Shown here: in pieces, positions 35,450 to 42,314 of the stretch | Layout: each line of letters starts with the position of its first letter | How positions within the stretch are numbered: position 1 is the stretch's first letter | DNA from: a virus | Length of the DNA stretch: 60,725 nucleotides | IMG/VR virus record: IMGVR_UViG_3300036985_003137 | Span: 1 to 60,725 of that record | Direction: 5' to 3' (one strand) | Notes under the pieces: model-generated | The model's database searches: none | The model's input: only the letters and a program-made list of their open reading frames with translations | Told to the model about the DNA's origin: nothing | Position numbers and translations under genes: made by a program

Positions 35450-35647
35450 ATGTCAGATAATGAAATACCACCATATTATTGTGACTATCTTGATATAGAT
35501 GGTCAAAGAAGTAGACTATTACTACACCCAATTAAGGTTTGGTTTGGTATTACTAATGAGTTTACTGAAGCCACATGGCTAATGTCAGCAGTAAATGTAG
35601 TAACAGATGAAGAAGTTATTCTATCAATGAGCCACATCAATGTTTAA
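35450..35647 (+). CDS. Small hypothetical protein
   Basis: 65 residues, acidic, soluble, rich in Tyr and Trp (PPYYCDYLDID, KVWFGITNEF, ATWLMSAVNVV), no known domain. It lies 42 bases before the dUTPase gene. AAGAGTTATAC before the ATG gives only a weak ribosome site. Function unknown. Confidence 0.6.
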   Translation: MSDNEIPPYYCDYLDIDGQRSRLLLHPIKVWFGITNEFTEATWLMSAVNVVTDEEVILSMSHINV

Positions 35648-35689
35648 GATACTCCAGTTTTTTTAATTTTATTTTTATAGGTACAGTAG

Positions 35690-36103
35690 ATGTCACCAAC
35701 AATTTCATGTGTAGGAACAATACCTACCAAAACTTATCCAACAGATGCTGGATTTGATCTCATAGCAAGCAGAGATATTATAATTCCTGCCAGAGATAGC
35801 GCTATTATTGGTACAGGTACCCATATTAGTATTCCTTTAGGTTATGTAGGTTTAATTTGGAGTCGAAGTGGACTCTCTTGTAAACATAAACTTGAGGTAG
35901 GTGCAGGATGCATTGATTATGGATATACAGGTGAATTATTAGTTCATTTACACAATTTATCTGATACCCTTTATGATGTACATAAGGGAGATAAGATTGC
36001 ACAACTTTTAATTATGCCTATACTACTTCCTACATTTGAATCAGTAGACAAACTACCTGAAGCAGATAGAGGAAATAATGGATTTGGAAGTACTGGTAAA
36101 TAA
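35690..36103 (+). CDS. dut: dUTP diphosphatase (trimeric type)
   Basis: 137 residues with all five motifs of homotrimeric dUTPases in order: I AGFDLIAS, II RSGLS (within WSRSGLSC), III GAGCIDYGYTGEL with the catalytic Asp, IV GDKIAQLLI, and V near the end RGNNGFGSTGK. It hydrolyses dUTP to dUMP and pyrophosphate, keeping uracil out of phage DNA and supplying dUMP to the thymidylate synthase encoded 1 kb downstream. The gene ends 5 bases before the tRNA. Confidence 0.95.
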   Translation: MSPTISCVGTIPTKTYPTDAGFDLIASRDIIIPARDSAIIGTGTHISIPLGYVGLIWSRSGLSCKHKLEVGAGCIDYGYTGELLVHLHNLSDTLYDVHKGDKIAQLLIMPILLPTFESVDKLPEADRGNNGFGSTGK

Positions 36104-36107
36104 CCCA

Positions 36108-36183
36108 GGGACAATAGCACAATGGTTAGTGCTCTGACCTCATAAGTCAGCGGTTATAGGTTCAAGTCCTATTTGTCCCACCA
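36108..36183 (+). tRNA. tRNA with CAU anticodon (Met elongator or Ile2)
   Basis: A 76-base cloverleaf: acceptor GGGACAA / TTGTCCC, D-arm GCAC / GTGC, anticodon arm CTGAC / GTCAG around CTCATAA, T-arm CCTAT pairing with ATAGG around a TTCAAGT loop, discriminator A, and encoded CCA. CAU reads AUG in elongator tRNA-Met, or AUA if the C is changed to lysidine. The identity cannot be settled from anticodon alone. An AT-rich phage might benefit from AUA decoding. Confidence 0.95.
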
Positions 36184-36225
36184 ACAGCTTTAAAAACTAA
36201 GTCAAATAAAAAGGAGGTGAATATC

Positions 36226-36303
36226 ATGGCAAAAGCTAAACCAATGAAAAAAGATAAAGATGGCGATATGGATGGAAGTAAAAAGAAAAAAGAGAAATGT
36301 TAA
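36226..36303 (+). CDS. 25-residue lysine-rich peptide with near-perfect Shine-Dalgarno
   Basis: ATG to TAA encodes 25 residues, about half Lys, with Asp-Gly-Asp pairs and a C-terminal Cys. The preceding AAGGAGGTGA is a ten-base match to the anti-Shine-Dalgarno with 5 bases to the ATG, the strongest ribosome site noticed in the window. It lies between the tRNA and the structured RNA. A real basic peptide is plausible; a leader peptide for the RNA region is the alternative. Confidence 0.55.
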   Translation: MAKAKPMKKDKDGDMDGSKKKKEKC

Positions 36304-36697
36304 AGTCCTCTTAAAGTATAGCTCAGGTCACAGAGAGTATAACTTGTGATGACAGCTGGAAAGACAGCACCATCAAGATACTAGTTCTTTGAAACACACA
36401 CCTGGATTCAGCTTTGGTAAGTGGCTCGCTGATTCTAAGTCGGTGCGGATAAACGGAAGGTGTTCTAACTTACTCCCTTTTCTACGCGAAGGACTAGTAC
36501 CTTGATAGTCCTGATAGGCTAAATACCCGTTTCTCCGAGGGTTTATTCGGAGAGTCTATATTTAAGGACTCTACTTAGAGTATTTAAATGCAGGCAACTG
36601 CAGATCCAAGAACTTCGGAATAGGGATGGGATCTCCTCCAGCCTGTAGAGGCTAAATACAGGCACTATTATTCACCCACATAAGTGGGTATTTTTAT
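36304..36697 (+). ncRNA. Structured non-coding RNA of unknown family, tRNA-adjacent
   Basis: No gene fits this 394-base stretch, but pairing is dense. A long-range helix joins 36372-36387 and 36491-36506 (15 of 16 pairs). Local hairpins occur at 36533-36552 (6 bp), 36560-36590 (two 6-bp blocks), 36589-36602 (5 bp, GCAA loop) and 36641-36663 (7 bp). AGATCC and GGATCT flank a CUUCGG segment, and an intrinsic terminator closes it. It is neither RNase P RNA, tmRNA nor a group I core by visible motifs. Large phage RNAs such as GOLLD and ROOL also lie near tRNA genes, but kinship is not shown. Confidence 0.6.
36674..36697 (+). terminator. Terminator closing the structured RNA
   Basis: ACCCAC / GTGGGT with an ATAA loop followed by ATTTTTAT. 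It sits 13 bases before the next gene, separating the RNA from the metabolic operon. Confidence 0.8.
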
Positions 36698-36709
36698 ATC
36701 TGGAGTTTT

Positions 36710-37033
36710 ATGAACGAACCAATAACAGGTATCAAGCACGACCAAGGTAAGGCACCCTTACACTTGTTAAACCAGGAAGCACTAATTGAGACTGCTAAAG
36801 TCTTTGGATATGGTGCACAGAAATACTCTGCAAATAACTGGCGTAAAGGTATCAATTTAACCCGCATATTAAATGCAGTAGAAAGACATTGTATGGAATT
36901 ACAGCAAGGTAATGATATTGATGAAGAATCAGGATTACCACACGCTGCTCATGCAATTGCAGGGCTCATGATGTTCATGGGCATTAATAAACACTCACCA
37001 GAATATGATGACAGGTATAAGAACCATGATTAA
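36710..37033 (+). CDS. dATP/dGTP diphosphohydrolase-like protein (MazG-related, DUF5664 type)
   Basis: 107 residues. KHDQGKAPLHLL at the N-terminus, then YGAQKYSANNWRKG, then a helix with ERHCMELQQGNDIDEESGLPHAAHAIAGLMMF, are the signature of the phage family annotated as N-terminal dATP/dGTP diphosphohydrolase, an all-alpha MazG-like fold that hydrolyses (d)NTPs using an E/D cluster and metal. Some relatives serve 2-aminoadenine (Z) DNA synthesis, but no PurZ-like gene is seen here. GGAG lies just before the ATG. Confidence 0.75.
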   Translation: MNEPITGIKHDQGKAPLHLLNQEALIETAKVFGYGAQKYSANNWRKGINLTRILNAVERHCMELQQGNDIDEESGLPHAAHAIAGLMMFMGINKHSPEYDDRYKNHD

Positions 37034-37139
37034 TGCAGAATGGGTAAATTTAAGTTTATTAGTTTTAGGTACTCTCTGGGTATTTGGATTCATTCAATTT
37101 GGTAAAACGGAGAGAGATAATGACAACACGAGCAGATAA
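37026..37139 (+). CDS. 37-residue single-span membrane peptide
   Basis: A short frame overlaps the end of the upstream gene (ATGATTAA) and runs past the start of thymidylate synthase. It has one transmembrane helix (LSLLVLGTLWVFGFIQF) and a charged end ERDNDNTSR. Overlap on both sides suggests coupled translation, but it could be chance. Confidence 0.4.
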   Translation: MINAEWVNLSLLVLGTLWVFGFIQFGKTERDNDNTSR

Positions 37140-37956
37140 AATCTATCTTGAGCTTTTACAAATGGTTCTACAAGATGGGGATGAAGTTACAACTAGAAAT
37201 AGTGAATGCTACTCCCACTTTAATTTACCTAATGTAACATTTACTGAGTTTCCTTTAGTTACTCTTCGTAAAACTGCAGCAATGAAATCTATTAAGGAAA
37301 TGGAATGGTTTCTTAGTGGTAAAGCAGAATGTCCTACAGAGTTACTTGATTGGTGGTCTGGTCAGTTAGATGCGTTTAATAACTTAATAAATGGGTACTC
37401 TATTCAGTTTAGACATTCAACTAGCTACATGGATAATGAATCAACTCTTTTTGATCAAGTTGAATTTATCCATAACGCTTTAAAAACAAATCCAAATAGC
37501 AGAAGATTAGTAATGTCTGTATGGAACCCTGGAGAAATGGCAGATATTGTTACTGCTAATAATAACCCTAACACACCCACCTGTTGTCATTCCATTGTAG
37601 TGCAGTTCTTTGTTCGTTCAGGACATCTTCATATGAAGACATACCAACGTTCAGCAGACATGCTATTAGGGGTACCACACAACTGGGCACAGTCTTGGGC
37701 AATGTTAATGTACTTTGCTAAACAATCAGGATTAGAAGTAGGCTCAATGACATGGATGTGGGGAGATGCTCATATTTATAAGGAACAAAGTCATCTTGAT
37801 ACTATTAACCAGTTATTAAACACATCTAAAGATCTATCAGGTCACCCAATTTCATTAGTATATTCCAATACATCAGAAGAGTTTAGTGCATCAGACTTTA
37901 AGATTTCAGGTATTATCCCTGACCCTGTAGTAACAATTAGACCAAAACTGTTGTAA
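37120..37956 (+). CDS. thyA: Thymidylate synthase
   Basis: 278 residues from the ATG at 37120 (MTTRADK, preceded by GGAGAGAG); a TTG at 37084 extends the frame but sits inside the overlapping membrane peptide. The catalytic Cys is Cys156 in TCCHS, followed by QRSADMLLGVPHN. The Asn after PH matches the dUMP-selecting Asn of dTMP synthases; dCMP hydroxymethylases have Asp there. It methylates dUMP with methylene-tetrahydrofolate. No intron is visible, unlike the T4 td gene. Confidence 0.93.
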   Translation: MTTRADKIYLELLQMVLQDGDEVTTRNSECYSHFNLPNVTFTEFPLVTLRKTAAMKSIKEMEWFLSGKAECPTELLDWWSGQLDAFNNLINGYSIQFRHSTSYMDNESTLFDQVEFIHNALKTNPNSRRLVMSVWNPGEMADIVTANNNPNTPTCCHSIVVQFFVRSGHLHMKTYQRSADMLLGVPHNWAQSWAMLMYFAKQSGLEVGSMTWMWGDAHIYKEQSHLDTINQLLNTSKDLSGHPISLVYSNTSEEFSASDFKISGIIPDPVVTIRPKLL

Positions 37957-37962
37957 AGAATC

Positions 37963-38196
37963 ATGGCTATTTCTTATCAGGATATTTCAAATCGTTTAAA
38001 TGTAACAAAGAAACAGGTGGAAATGGCAGTCTATAGTGGAATGCTTCCTCCACCTTCTAACATAGATAAGTGGGATTCACATCATGTTGAATTCTATATT
38101 AACGAATGGGCTGCTAAATTAGCTAGAGCTAATCCTAAAGCAGATAATAAATGTATTACTTACGGAAATTATACATTTCCAAGACATCAAAGATGA
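37963..38196 (+). CDS. Small putative DNA-binding protein (MerR/excisionase-like)
   Basis: 77 residues starting AISYQDISNRLNVTKKQVEMAVYSGMLPPP, a MerR- or excisionase-like winged helix that fits an HTH followed by a short turn (GMLPPPSNIDKWDSHHVE). The basic C-terminus may contact DNA. Its place between thymidylate synthase and ribonucleotide reductase suggests a local regulator or an accessory factor. Confidence 0.6.
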   Translation: MAISYQDISNRLNVTKKQVEMAVYSGMLPPPSNIDKWDSHHVEFYINEWAAKLARANPKADNKCITYGNYTFPRHQR

Positions 38197-38224
38197 CATC
38201 ATCTGAATTAGGGGAATTACTAGA

Positions 38225-39214
38225 ATGAGTTCAAATATTAATGATAGAAGGCTGATTGAAGGCCCTAAGAATAACTTAATGGCAGTTCGTCCAACTAAAC
38301 ATACCTGGGCTATGAAGGTTCTTGAGAAGATGCAGAATAATGCATGGGATCAACGAGAGATTGATTTAACAGATGACGCTAAACAATATGCCACAGGACA
38401 GTTAGTTGATGGAAATCTCAAAGCATACAAAAAAGCTCTAGCATTTCTATCTAATTTAGATGGGATTCAACTTAATAATCTCACAACAAATATTGGGAAA
38501 TATATTACCTCACCTGAAGTATCCATGTGTGTGGTTAGACAAGCATGGGAAGAAGCACAGCACGTATTAAGCTATGCTCAAATGATTGAGTCTATTGGAT
38601 TTGATCCAGATGAAGTGTACTGGATGTTTGAGACGGATGAAGTACTTGCAGAAAAAAATAAATACATCACGGAATCTTCAGAGATTCTTGGTAAAGGTTT
38701 TACGCCAGAGAACTTCGTTAAGGCAGTGGTTGCTAATATCGCGTTGGAGGGCGTTTATTTCTTCAATGGGTTCTTAGTGTTCTACACATTAGAACGACAA
38801 AACCTTATGCGAGGAAGTGCCAATATGATTAGGCAAATACAGAAGGATGAAGAAACCCATCTAGTATTGTTTATTAATATGTGGAATACACTAAGACAAG
38901 AACGTCCTGAATTGTTCACCAAAGAACTCCTTGAGGATTGTAGAGATATTATCAAACTTGCTGCAGAACATGAGATTGCATGGGGTAAGTGGATTATTTC
39001 CGAAGGTGTGCTAGGACTGTCTGACCTTGTAATTGAGGATTTTATACGAAACCTTGCAGATATGCGCTTGGAATCCATTGGATTAGATAAAATATATAAT
39101 GTAAAAACATCATGCCCTTGGTTCTTTGAAGTCAGCAATGTAAACATGGGTGATACGAACTTCTTTGAAGGGAAGCCATCAAACTATGAAAGTGGTAGTT
39201 TAGACTGGGATTAA
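38225..39214 (+). CDS. nrdB: Ribonucleoside-diphosphate reductase beta subunit (class I)
   Basis: 329 residues with the di-iron site in order: Asp79 (SNLDG), Glu110 and His113 (EEAQH), a Glu in NIALEGVYFF, and Glu-x-x-His in EETHLV. Tyr117 lies where the radical Tyr of E. coli NrdB (Tyr122) falls, seven residues after the Glu. It generates the radical for reduction of ribonucleotides by NrdA. No alpha subunit is in the window: either it is in the missing part, or the host partner is used. Confidence 0.92.
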   Translation: MSSNINDRRLIEGPKNNLMAVRPTKHTWAMKVLEKMQNNAWDQREIDLTDDAKQYATGQLVDGNLKAYKKALAFLSNLDGIQLNNLTTNIGKYITSPEVSMCVVRQAWEEAQHVLSYAQMIESIGFDPDEVYWMFETDEVLAEKNKYITESSEILGKGFTPENFVKAVVANIALEGVYFFNGFLVFYTLERQNLMRGSANMIRQIQKDEETHLVLFINMWNTLRQERPELFTKELLEDCRDIIKLAAEHEIAWGKWIISEGVLGLSDLVIEDFIRNLADMRLESIGLDKIYNVKTSCPWFFEVSNVNMGDTNFFEGKPSNYESGSLDWD

Positions 39215-39218
39215 AATC

Positions 39219-39410
39219 ATGTTTATATTATTTGTAATGGTATACACACTGCATGGTCATACCAAGATTCTCACTACAGAGTTTCCCACGATGGACGTAT
39301 GTATAAAAGCTAAAGACCAATTAATGCATAACGCTATGGTCAGCACCATTAAGTGTAGACAACAGGCTCAAAGACCTCTAACAAGCATTCGTACTTTAAA
39401 AGGGAAATAA
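39219..39410 (+). CDS. Small protein with signal-like N-terminus
   Basis: 63 residues: hydrophobic N-terminus (MFILFVMVYTLHG), then a helix with two Cys, and a basic end. It begins 5 bases after the nrdB stop with a weak ribosome site. No family recognised. Confidence 0.55.
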   Translation: MFILFVMVYTLHGHTKILTTEFPTMDVCIKAKDQLMHNAMVSTIKCRQQAQRPLTSIRTLKGK

Positions 39411-39417
39411 TATACGT

Positions 39418-39588
39418 ATGATATTACTAAAAGTAAGTCACCTCGCTAAAGCATTAAGTATGTCCCGCAATCAAATTAACTATGTTCTACATCGTGAAAA
39501 AATTAAACCCGTAGAATATCGAAATACCTACACAGGACTTACAGGCTTTTACGACCTGGATCAAGTTGCGTCCGCTATTAAACCGTAG
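39418..39588 (+). CDS. Small winged-helix-like protein
   Basis: 56 residues. The layout (LKVSHLAKALSMSRNQINYVLHREKIKP, then YDLDQVASAIKP) is that of a helix-turn-helix of the MerR/excisionase type, similar in plan to the protein at 37963. It starts 8 bases after the upstream stop. A DNA-binding regulator is likely but unproven. Confidence 0.6.
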   Translation: MILLKVSHLAKALSMSRNQINYVLHREKIKPVEYRNTYTGLTGFYDLDQVASAIKP

Positions 39589-39605
39589 ATTATTGAGGCC
39601 ATTAA

Positions 39606-39818
39606 ATGTCAGCTAAACATATCAAGGCATATGAACAAGTACGAGCTATAGCAGATACCTCTGGATACGTTGCTAAAACTATTGAAATTTGGAATACACC
39701 TATTAATAAGCCTAGTACTGATCAAGGAATCTCGTTTAGTGAAGTATTAAATGAGTTGATTGCAACTGAAAAAGCCAAAGAATTAATCACTAAAACAATT
39801 GGAGAAGATATTGACTAG
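39606..39818 (+). CDS. Small hypothetical protein
   Basis: 70 residues, helical, no recognised motif, ending KTIGEDID. It overlaps the next gene by 8 bases when that gene's TTG start is used, so they are probably translated together. GAGGCCATTAA gives a modest ribosome site. Confidence 0.58.
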   Translation: MSAKHIKAYEQVRAIADTSGYVAKTIEIWNTPINKPSTDQGISFSEVLNELIATEKAKELITKTIGEDID

Positions 39819-40110
39819 ACTTAATTGCATCAATGAGGTACCTAACACCCACACAACACTCAATGGTCTTTCCATTGACTTAAATGTCAACAGAGATTGT
39901 TTGAGAAGTAAAATGGTAGTGGCTAAAGTAATTCCGAAAGGGCTTGTGTACATTAAAGGATATAAAACTAATCTATATCTAAAAACAGATTTACTTTTTT
40001 TATATAGCTTTGATTTTACAGGATACGTTAGACATTCAACAGATTCTATCAATAATGAGCACCCATTTTCAAACCAATTAGCTTCTAAATTTATTCGAAA
40101 TATAAGATGA
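39811..40110 (+). CDS. Small HTH-like hypothetical protein (TTG start)
   Basis: 99 residues. The start is inferred as the TTG at 39811, six bases after GGAG; the longer frame from 39799 lacks a site. The beginning (NCINEVPNTHTTLNGLSIDLNVNRDCLRSKMVV) could hold a helix-turn-helix. Function unknown. Confidence 0.5.
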   Translation: MTRLNCINEVPNTHTTLNGLSIDLNVNRDCLRSKMVVAKVIPKGLVYIKGYKTNLYLKTDLLFLYSFDFTGYVRHSTDSINNEHPFSNQLASKFIRNIR

Positions 40111-40364
40111 ATAAACATAAGTACCCTTATCAAAACTACACTAAGTATTGCCAAGTAGGAGCACACTATGTTAATCACCTAGTTAAACGATACTACATCA
40201 CTACTAAAGATAATAACGAAGGTAGTCCTATAAGGGTATCTAAATTAAGCTATATTTGTACACAATGCGCTGAGTATGCAGAATCTTGGTCATTAACCCT
40301 TAAACGTACTCGGATTGAAATTGTAACCCGAACACTTTTACAACACCCCAACTTACATAACTAA
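40107..40364 (+). CDS. Small Cys/His-containing protein
   Basis: 85 basic residues with one CTQC pair and an earlier Cys-Gln-Val-Gly-Ala-His. It could bind zinc, but four clear ligands are not evident. ATGA overlap with the upstream gene. Function unknown. Confidence 0.55.
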   Translation: MNKHKYPYQNYTKYCQVGAHYVNHLVKRYYITTKDNNEGSPIRVSKLSYICTQCAEYAESWSLTLKRTRIEIVTRTLLQHPNLHN

Positions 40365-40376
40365 CTAGAGAACACT

Positions 40377-40775
40377 ATGCCACAAGAAATCTTAGATTTA
40401 ATCAAAGCTGTAAACACCTATCGCTTAGAACAAGAAGCACTTCATGATGGAATTACATTAAAAGAATTCGTAAATATGATGAACAAAGCAGAAGAGAAAC
40501 AAGAAAAACCTAGAGTTAAATGTAATAAAGCAGCATGTAAGCCAAGCACTCAATATGTACAGAACATTGGGTCATACAAAGTAGTAAGTATGGATGGCAC
40601 AGTCACCGCATTAGATATTGCAGCTACAGATTTAGTACAAGTTGGTAAGGATACAATCAAATTAGTATGGCCACATACAGTATCCGTCTTTACAACTATT
40701 TCAGAAGAAGAATCAGGATCTAGCTATATCAGCCAAGCAGAGTTTGTTAATCTTGCTGAGTTTTGCTTAAGCTAG
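40377..40775 (+). CDS. Hypothetical protein before the MoxR operon
   Basis: 132 residues. The first half is helical and charged (NMMNKAEEKQEKPRVKCNKAACK), the second half beta-rich (SMDGTVTALDIAATDLVQVG). CTAGAGAACACT precedes the ATG. A terminator follows, so it closes the nucleotide-gene transcript. No family recognised. Confidence 0.65.
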   Translation: MPQEILDLIKAVNTYRLEQEALHDGITLKEFVNMMNKAEEKQEKPRVKCNKAACKPSTQYVQNIGSYKVVSMDGTVTALDIAATDLVQVGKDTIKLVWPHTVSVFTTISEEESGSSYISQAEFVNLAEFCLS

Positions 40776-40794
40776 GTTTAAAACACTCCTATAG

Positions 40795-40827
40795 CCTCGA
40801 ATGTAGAAATATGTTCGAGGTTTTTTT
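40795..40827 (+). terminator. Intrinsic terminator before the MoxR gene
   Basis: A 7-bp stem (CCTCGAA / TTCGAGG) with a 12-base loop and seven T residues. It separates the metabolic operon from the MoxR/VWA genes. Confidence 0.82.
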
Positions 40828-40864
40828 ATACCCAAAAATTACTATATAAACTCAGGACAATACA

Positions 40865-41854
40865 ATGACGTTATTACAAACAATTCAATTATTAGGCTGC
40901 GCTCACAAAGCTAATATCGCTGCATGGCTCCACGGGGCCCCAGGGATAGGAAAAACCCAAGCTGTGTATGAGTATGCAGAAAAAGCTGGCTTACCCTTAG
41001 TAAAAGTATTTGCTCCAACTGCTGATTTGATCACCGTTATGGGTGCTTTATCAGTTAACAAAGAAACCAATGAAGCGAGCTTTCTTCCTTTAAATAAATG
41101 GATTACAGATCGTCCTTGTATTGTTTTAATTGATGAATTACCTCAAGCACCCACAGCAATTCAAAATGCATTTTCTGACCTTCTATTAAACAAAACAATT
41201 GGAGATACACAATTACATCCCCAATCATTTATTGTCGCTACAGGGAACCGAAGTGAAGATCGTGCAGGTACAAACCGTATTCCTGCTCATGTAGTAAATA
41301 GATGCTGGCACATGTATCCAGAAACATCTGGAGATGAGTGGTTAGATTGGGCTACAGACCATAACTATGATGAACGCATTATTGGTTTTGGGCATTTCCG
41401 TAAAGACTTACTTCACAACTTTGATCCAAACCAGTCACAGAAACCATATGCTACATTTAGATCATGGAGTATGGTTAATGAAGTACTTAAAGTGGGATTA
41501 CCTGAAGAGTTAATTGGTCAAGCAGCTATGGGTATTGTTGGTGAAGGTCCTGGCTTAGAATTCCATGAGTTCTGTAAATTGAGTAAATCATTACAAGACC
41601 CGCGTCAGTTATTAAAAACACCTGATATCTTTATTCCACCACCAGAACTATCTGGTTTATATGCAATTTCAACTGCATTAGCAATGAATGTTGAGAAAGC
41701 TACTGTAGAGAATTTCTTTACCCTGTTAAAGCAGTTACCAGCTGAATTCCAGGTATTAGCTACTATGACTGCTATTCGTACTAAGGAGATTGTTATTGTT
41801 AAATCTAAAGGTTATTTAGGTTGGGCATCTAAAAATCTAGCTATCCTGATTTAG
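40865..41854 (+). CDS. MoxR-family AAA+ ATPase, N4 gp24-like
   Basis: 329 residues. Walker A GAPGIGKT (24-31), Walker B CIVLIDELPQA, sensor 1 region VATGNRSED, and an HVVNRCWH segment near the expected arginine finger. The family acts as a chaperone-like ATPase with a VWA-domain partner, encoded 1.4 kb downstream at 43244. The pair is conserved in N4-like phages as gp24/gp25. The target is unknown. Confidence 0.9.
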   Translation: MTLLQTIQLLGCAHKANIAAWLHGAPGIGKTQAVYEYAEKAGLPLVKVFAPTADLITVMGALSVNKETNEASFLPLNKWITDRPCIVLIDELPQAPTAIQNAFSDLLLNKTIGDTQLHPQSFIVATGNRSEDRAGTNRIPAHVVNRCWHMYPETSGDEWLDWATDHNYDERIIGFGHFRKDLLHNFDPNQSQKPYATFRSWSMVNEVLKVGLPEELIGQAAMGIVGEGPGLEFHEFCKLSKSLQDPRQLLKTPDIFIPPPELSGLYAISTALAMNVEKATVENFFTLLKQLPAEFQVLATMTAIRTKEIVIVKSKGYLGWASKNLAILI

Positions 41855-41867
41855 ACACTGGTTAATG

Positions 41868-41897
41868 ACCCATAAGATTAAACTATTATGGGTTTTT
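41868..41897 (+). terminator. Terminator after the MoxR gene
   Basis: A perfect 8-bp stem (ACCCATAA / TTATGGGT) followed by five T. An ATG at 41888 lies inside the stem, so I moved the next gene's start to 41915. Confidence 0.72.
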
Positions 41898-41914
41898 ATT
41901 TGAGTACTCATTTT

Positions 41915-42151
41915 ATGTATAAACCTTATTTAGAAGAAAAACACTGTTCATGGTGGTGTGGTCAAGAAGTGGATGTGTATATGTACCATCTTGATCTCTC
42001 CATACGATTAAAAGTAACAGCTAGACTACGACCATACTGTGCAGCTTGTGCAGGATTCTTAATCCAAGATGGTTCAGAATATCATAAACCATTTAAACAT
42101 GACGTGCTTTTAGCTGCTGTAACAAAGGCTATTCTTAATGAGACACTGTAA
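41915..42151 (+). CDS. Small Cys-rich putative zinc protein
   Basis: 78 residues from the ATG at 41915, because the earlier ATG sits in a terminator stem. Cys-Ser-Trp-Trp-Cys near the start and Cys-Ala-Ala-Cys in the middle are likely zinc ligands. It has several aromatic residues and a helical end. ATG overlap region with the next small gene. Confidence 0.55.
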   Translation: MYKPYLEEKHCSWWCGQEVDVYMYHLDLSIRLKVTARLRPYCAACAGFLIQDGSEYHKPFKHDVLLAAVTKAILNETL

Positions 42152-42314
42152 TAAACAAGGATGCACTAATCCTGTTGCATGGGCCCACTACTTTGTTAAT
42201 GAACCCAGGCGAGCTAACCTTTGTTATACCTGCCTAACCCCATACTCCCAAAGACATTGCACCCGCACTAAAGAAGAAGCTTGGGCATGTATTATCACTA
42301 GGAAACTACAATGA
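42138..42314 (+). CDS. 58-residue Cys-rich protein
   Basis: The start overlaps the upstream gene by 14 bases and the end overlaps the next by 4 (ATGA). Cys-Asn-Lys-Gln-Gly-Cys and later Cys-Tyr-Thr-Cys suggest a small zinc finger of the type common in phage early/middle operons. Function unknown. Confidence 0.6.
   Translation: MRHCNKQGCTNPVAWAHYFVNEPRRANLCYTCLTPYSQRHCTRTKEEAWACIITRKLQ

Noticed and set aside
36304-36697. tmRNA, RNase P RNA or a second group I intron
   Set aside because: No tRNA-like end with CCA, no P4 signature of RNase P and no P7/P3 core with the intron-type signature seen in the RNAPII intron; it also interrupts no gene.
37084-37119. Extended thymidylate synthase start at a TTG
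   Set aside because: The ATG at 37120 has GGAGAGAG just upstream and gives the usual N-terminus.
37026-37139. Treating the 37-residue membrane frame as certain
   Set aside because: It overlaps two confident genes and has no clear ribosome site, so only low confidence was given.
41888-41914. Earlier ATG for the Cys-rich protein
   Set aside because: It lies in the stem of a terminator and has no ribosome site; the ATG at 41915 is preferred.
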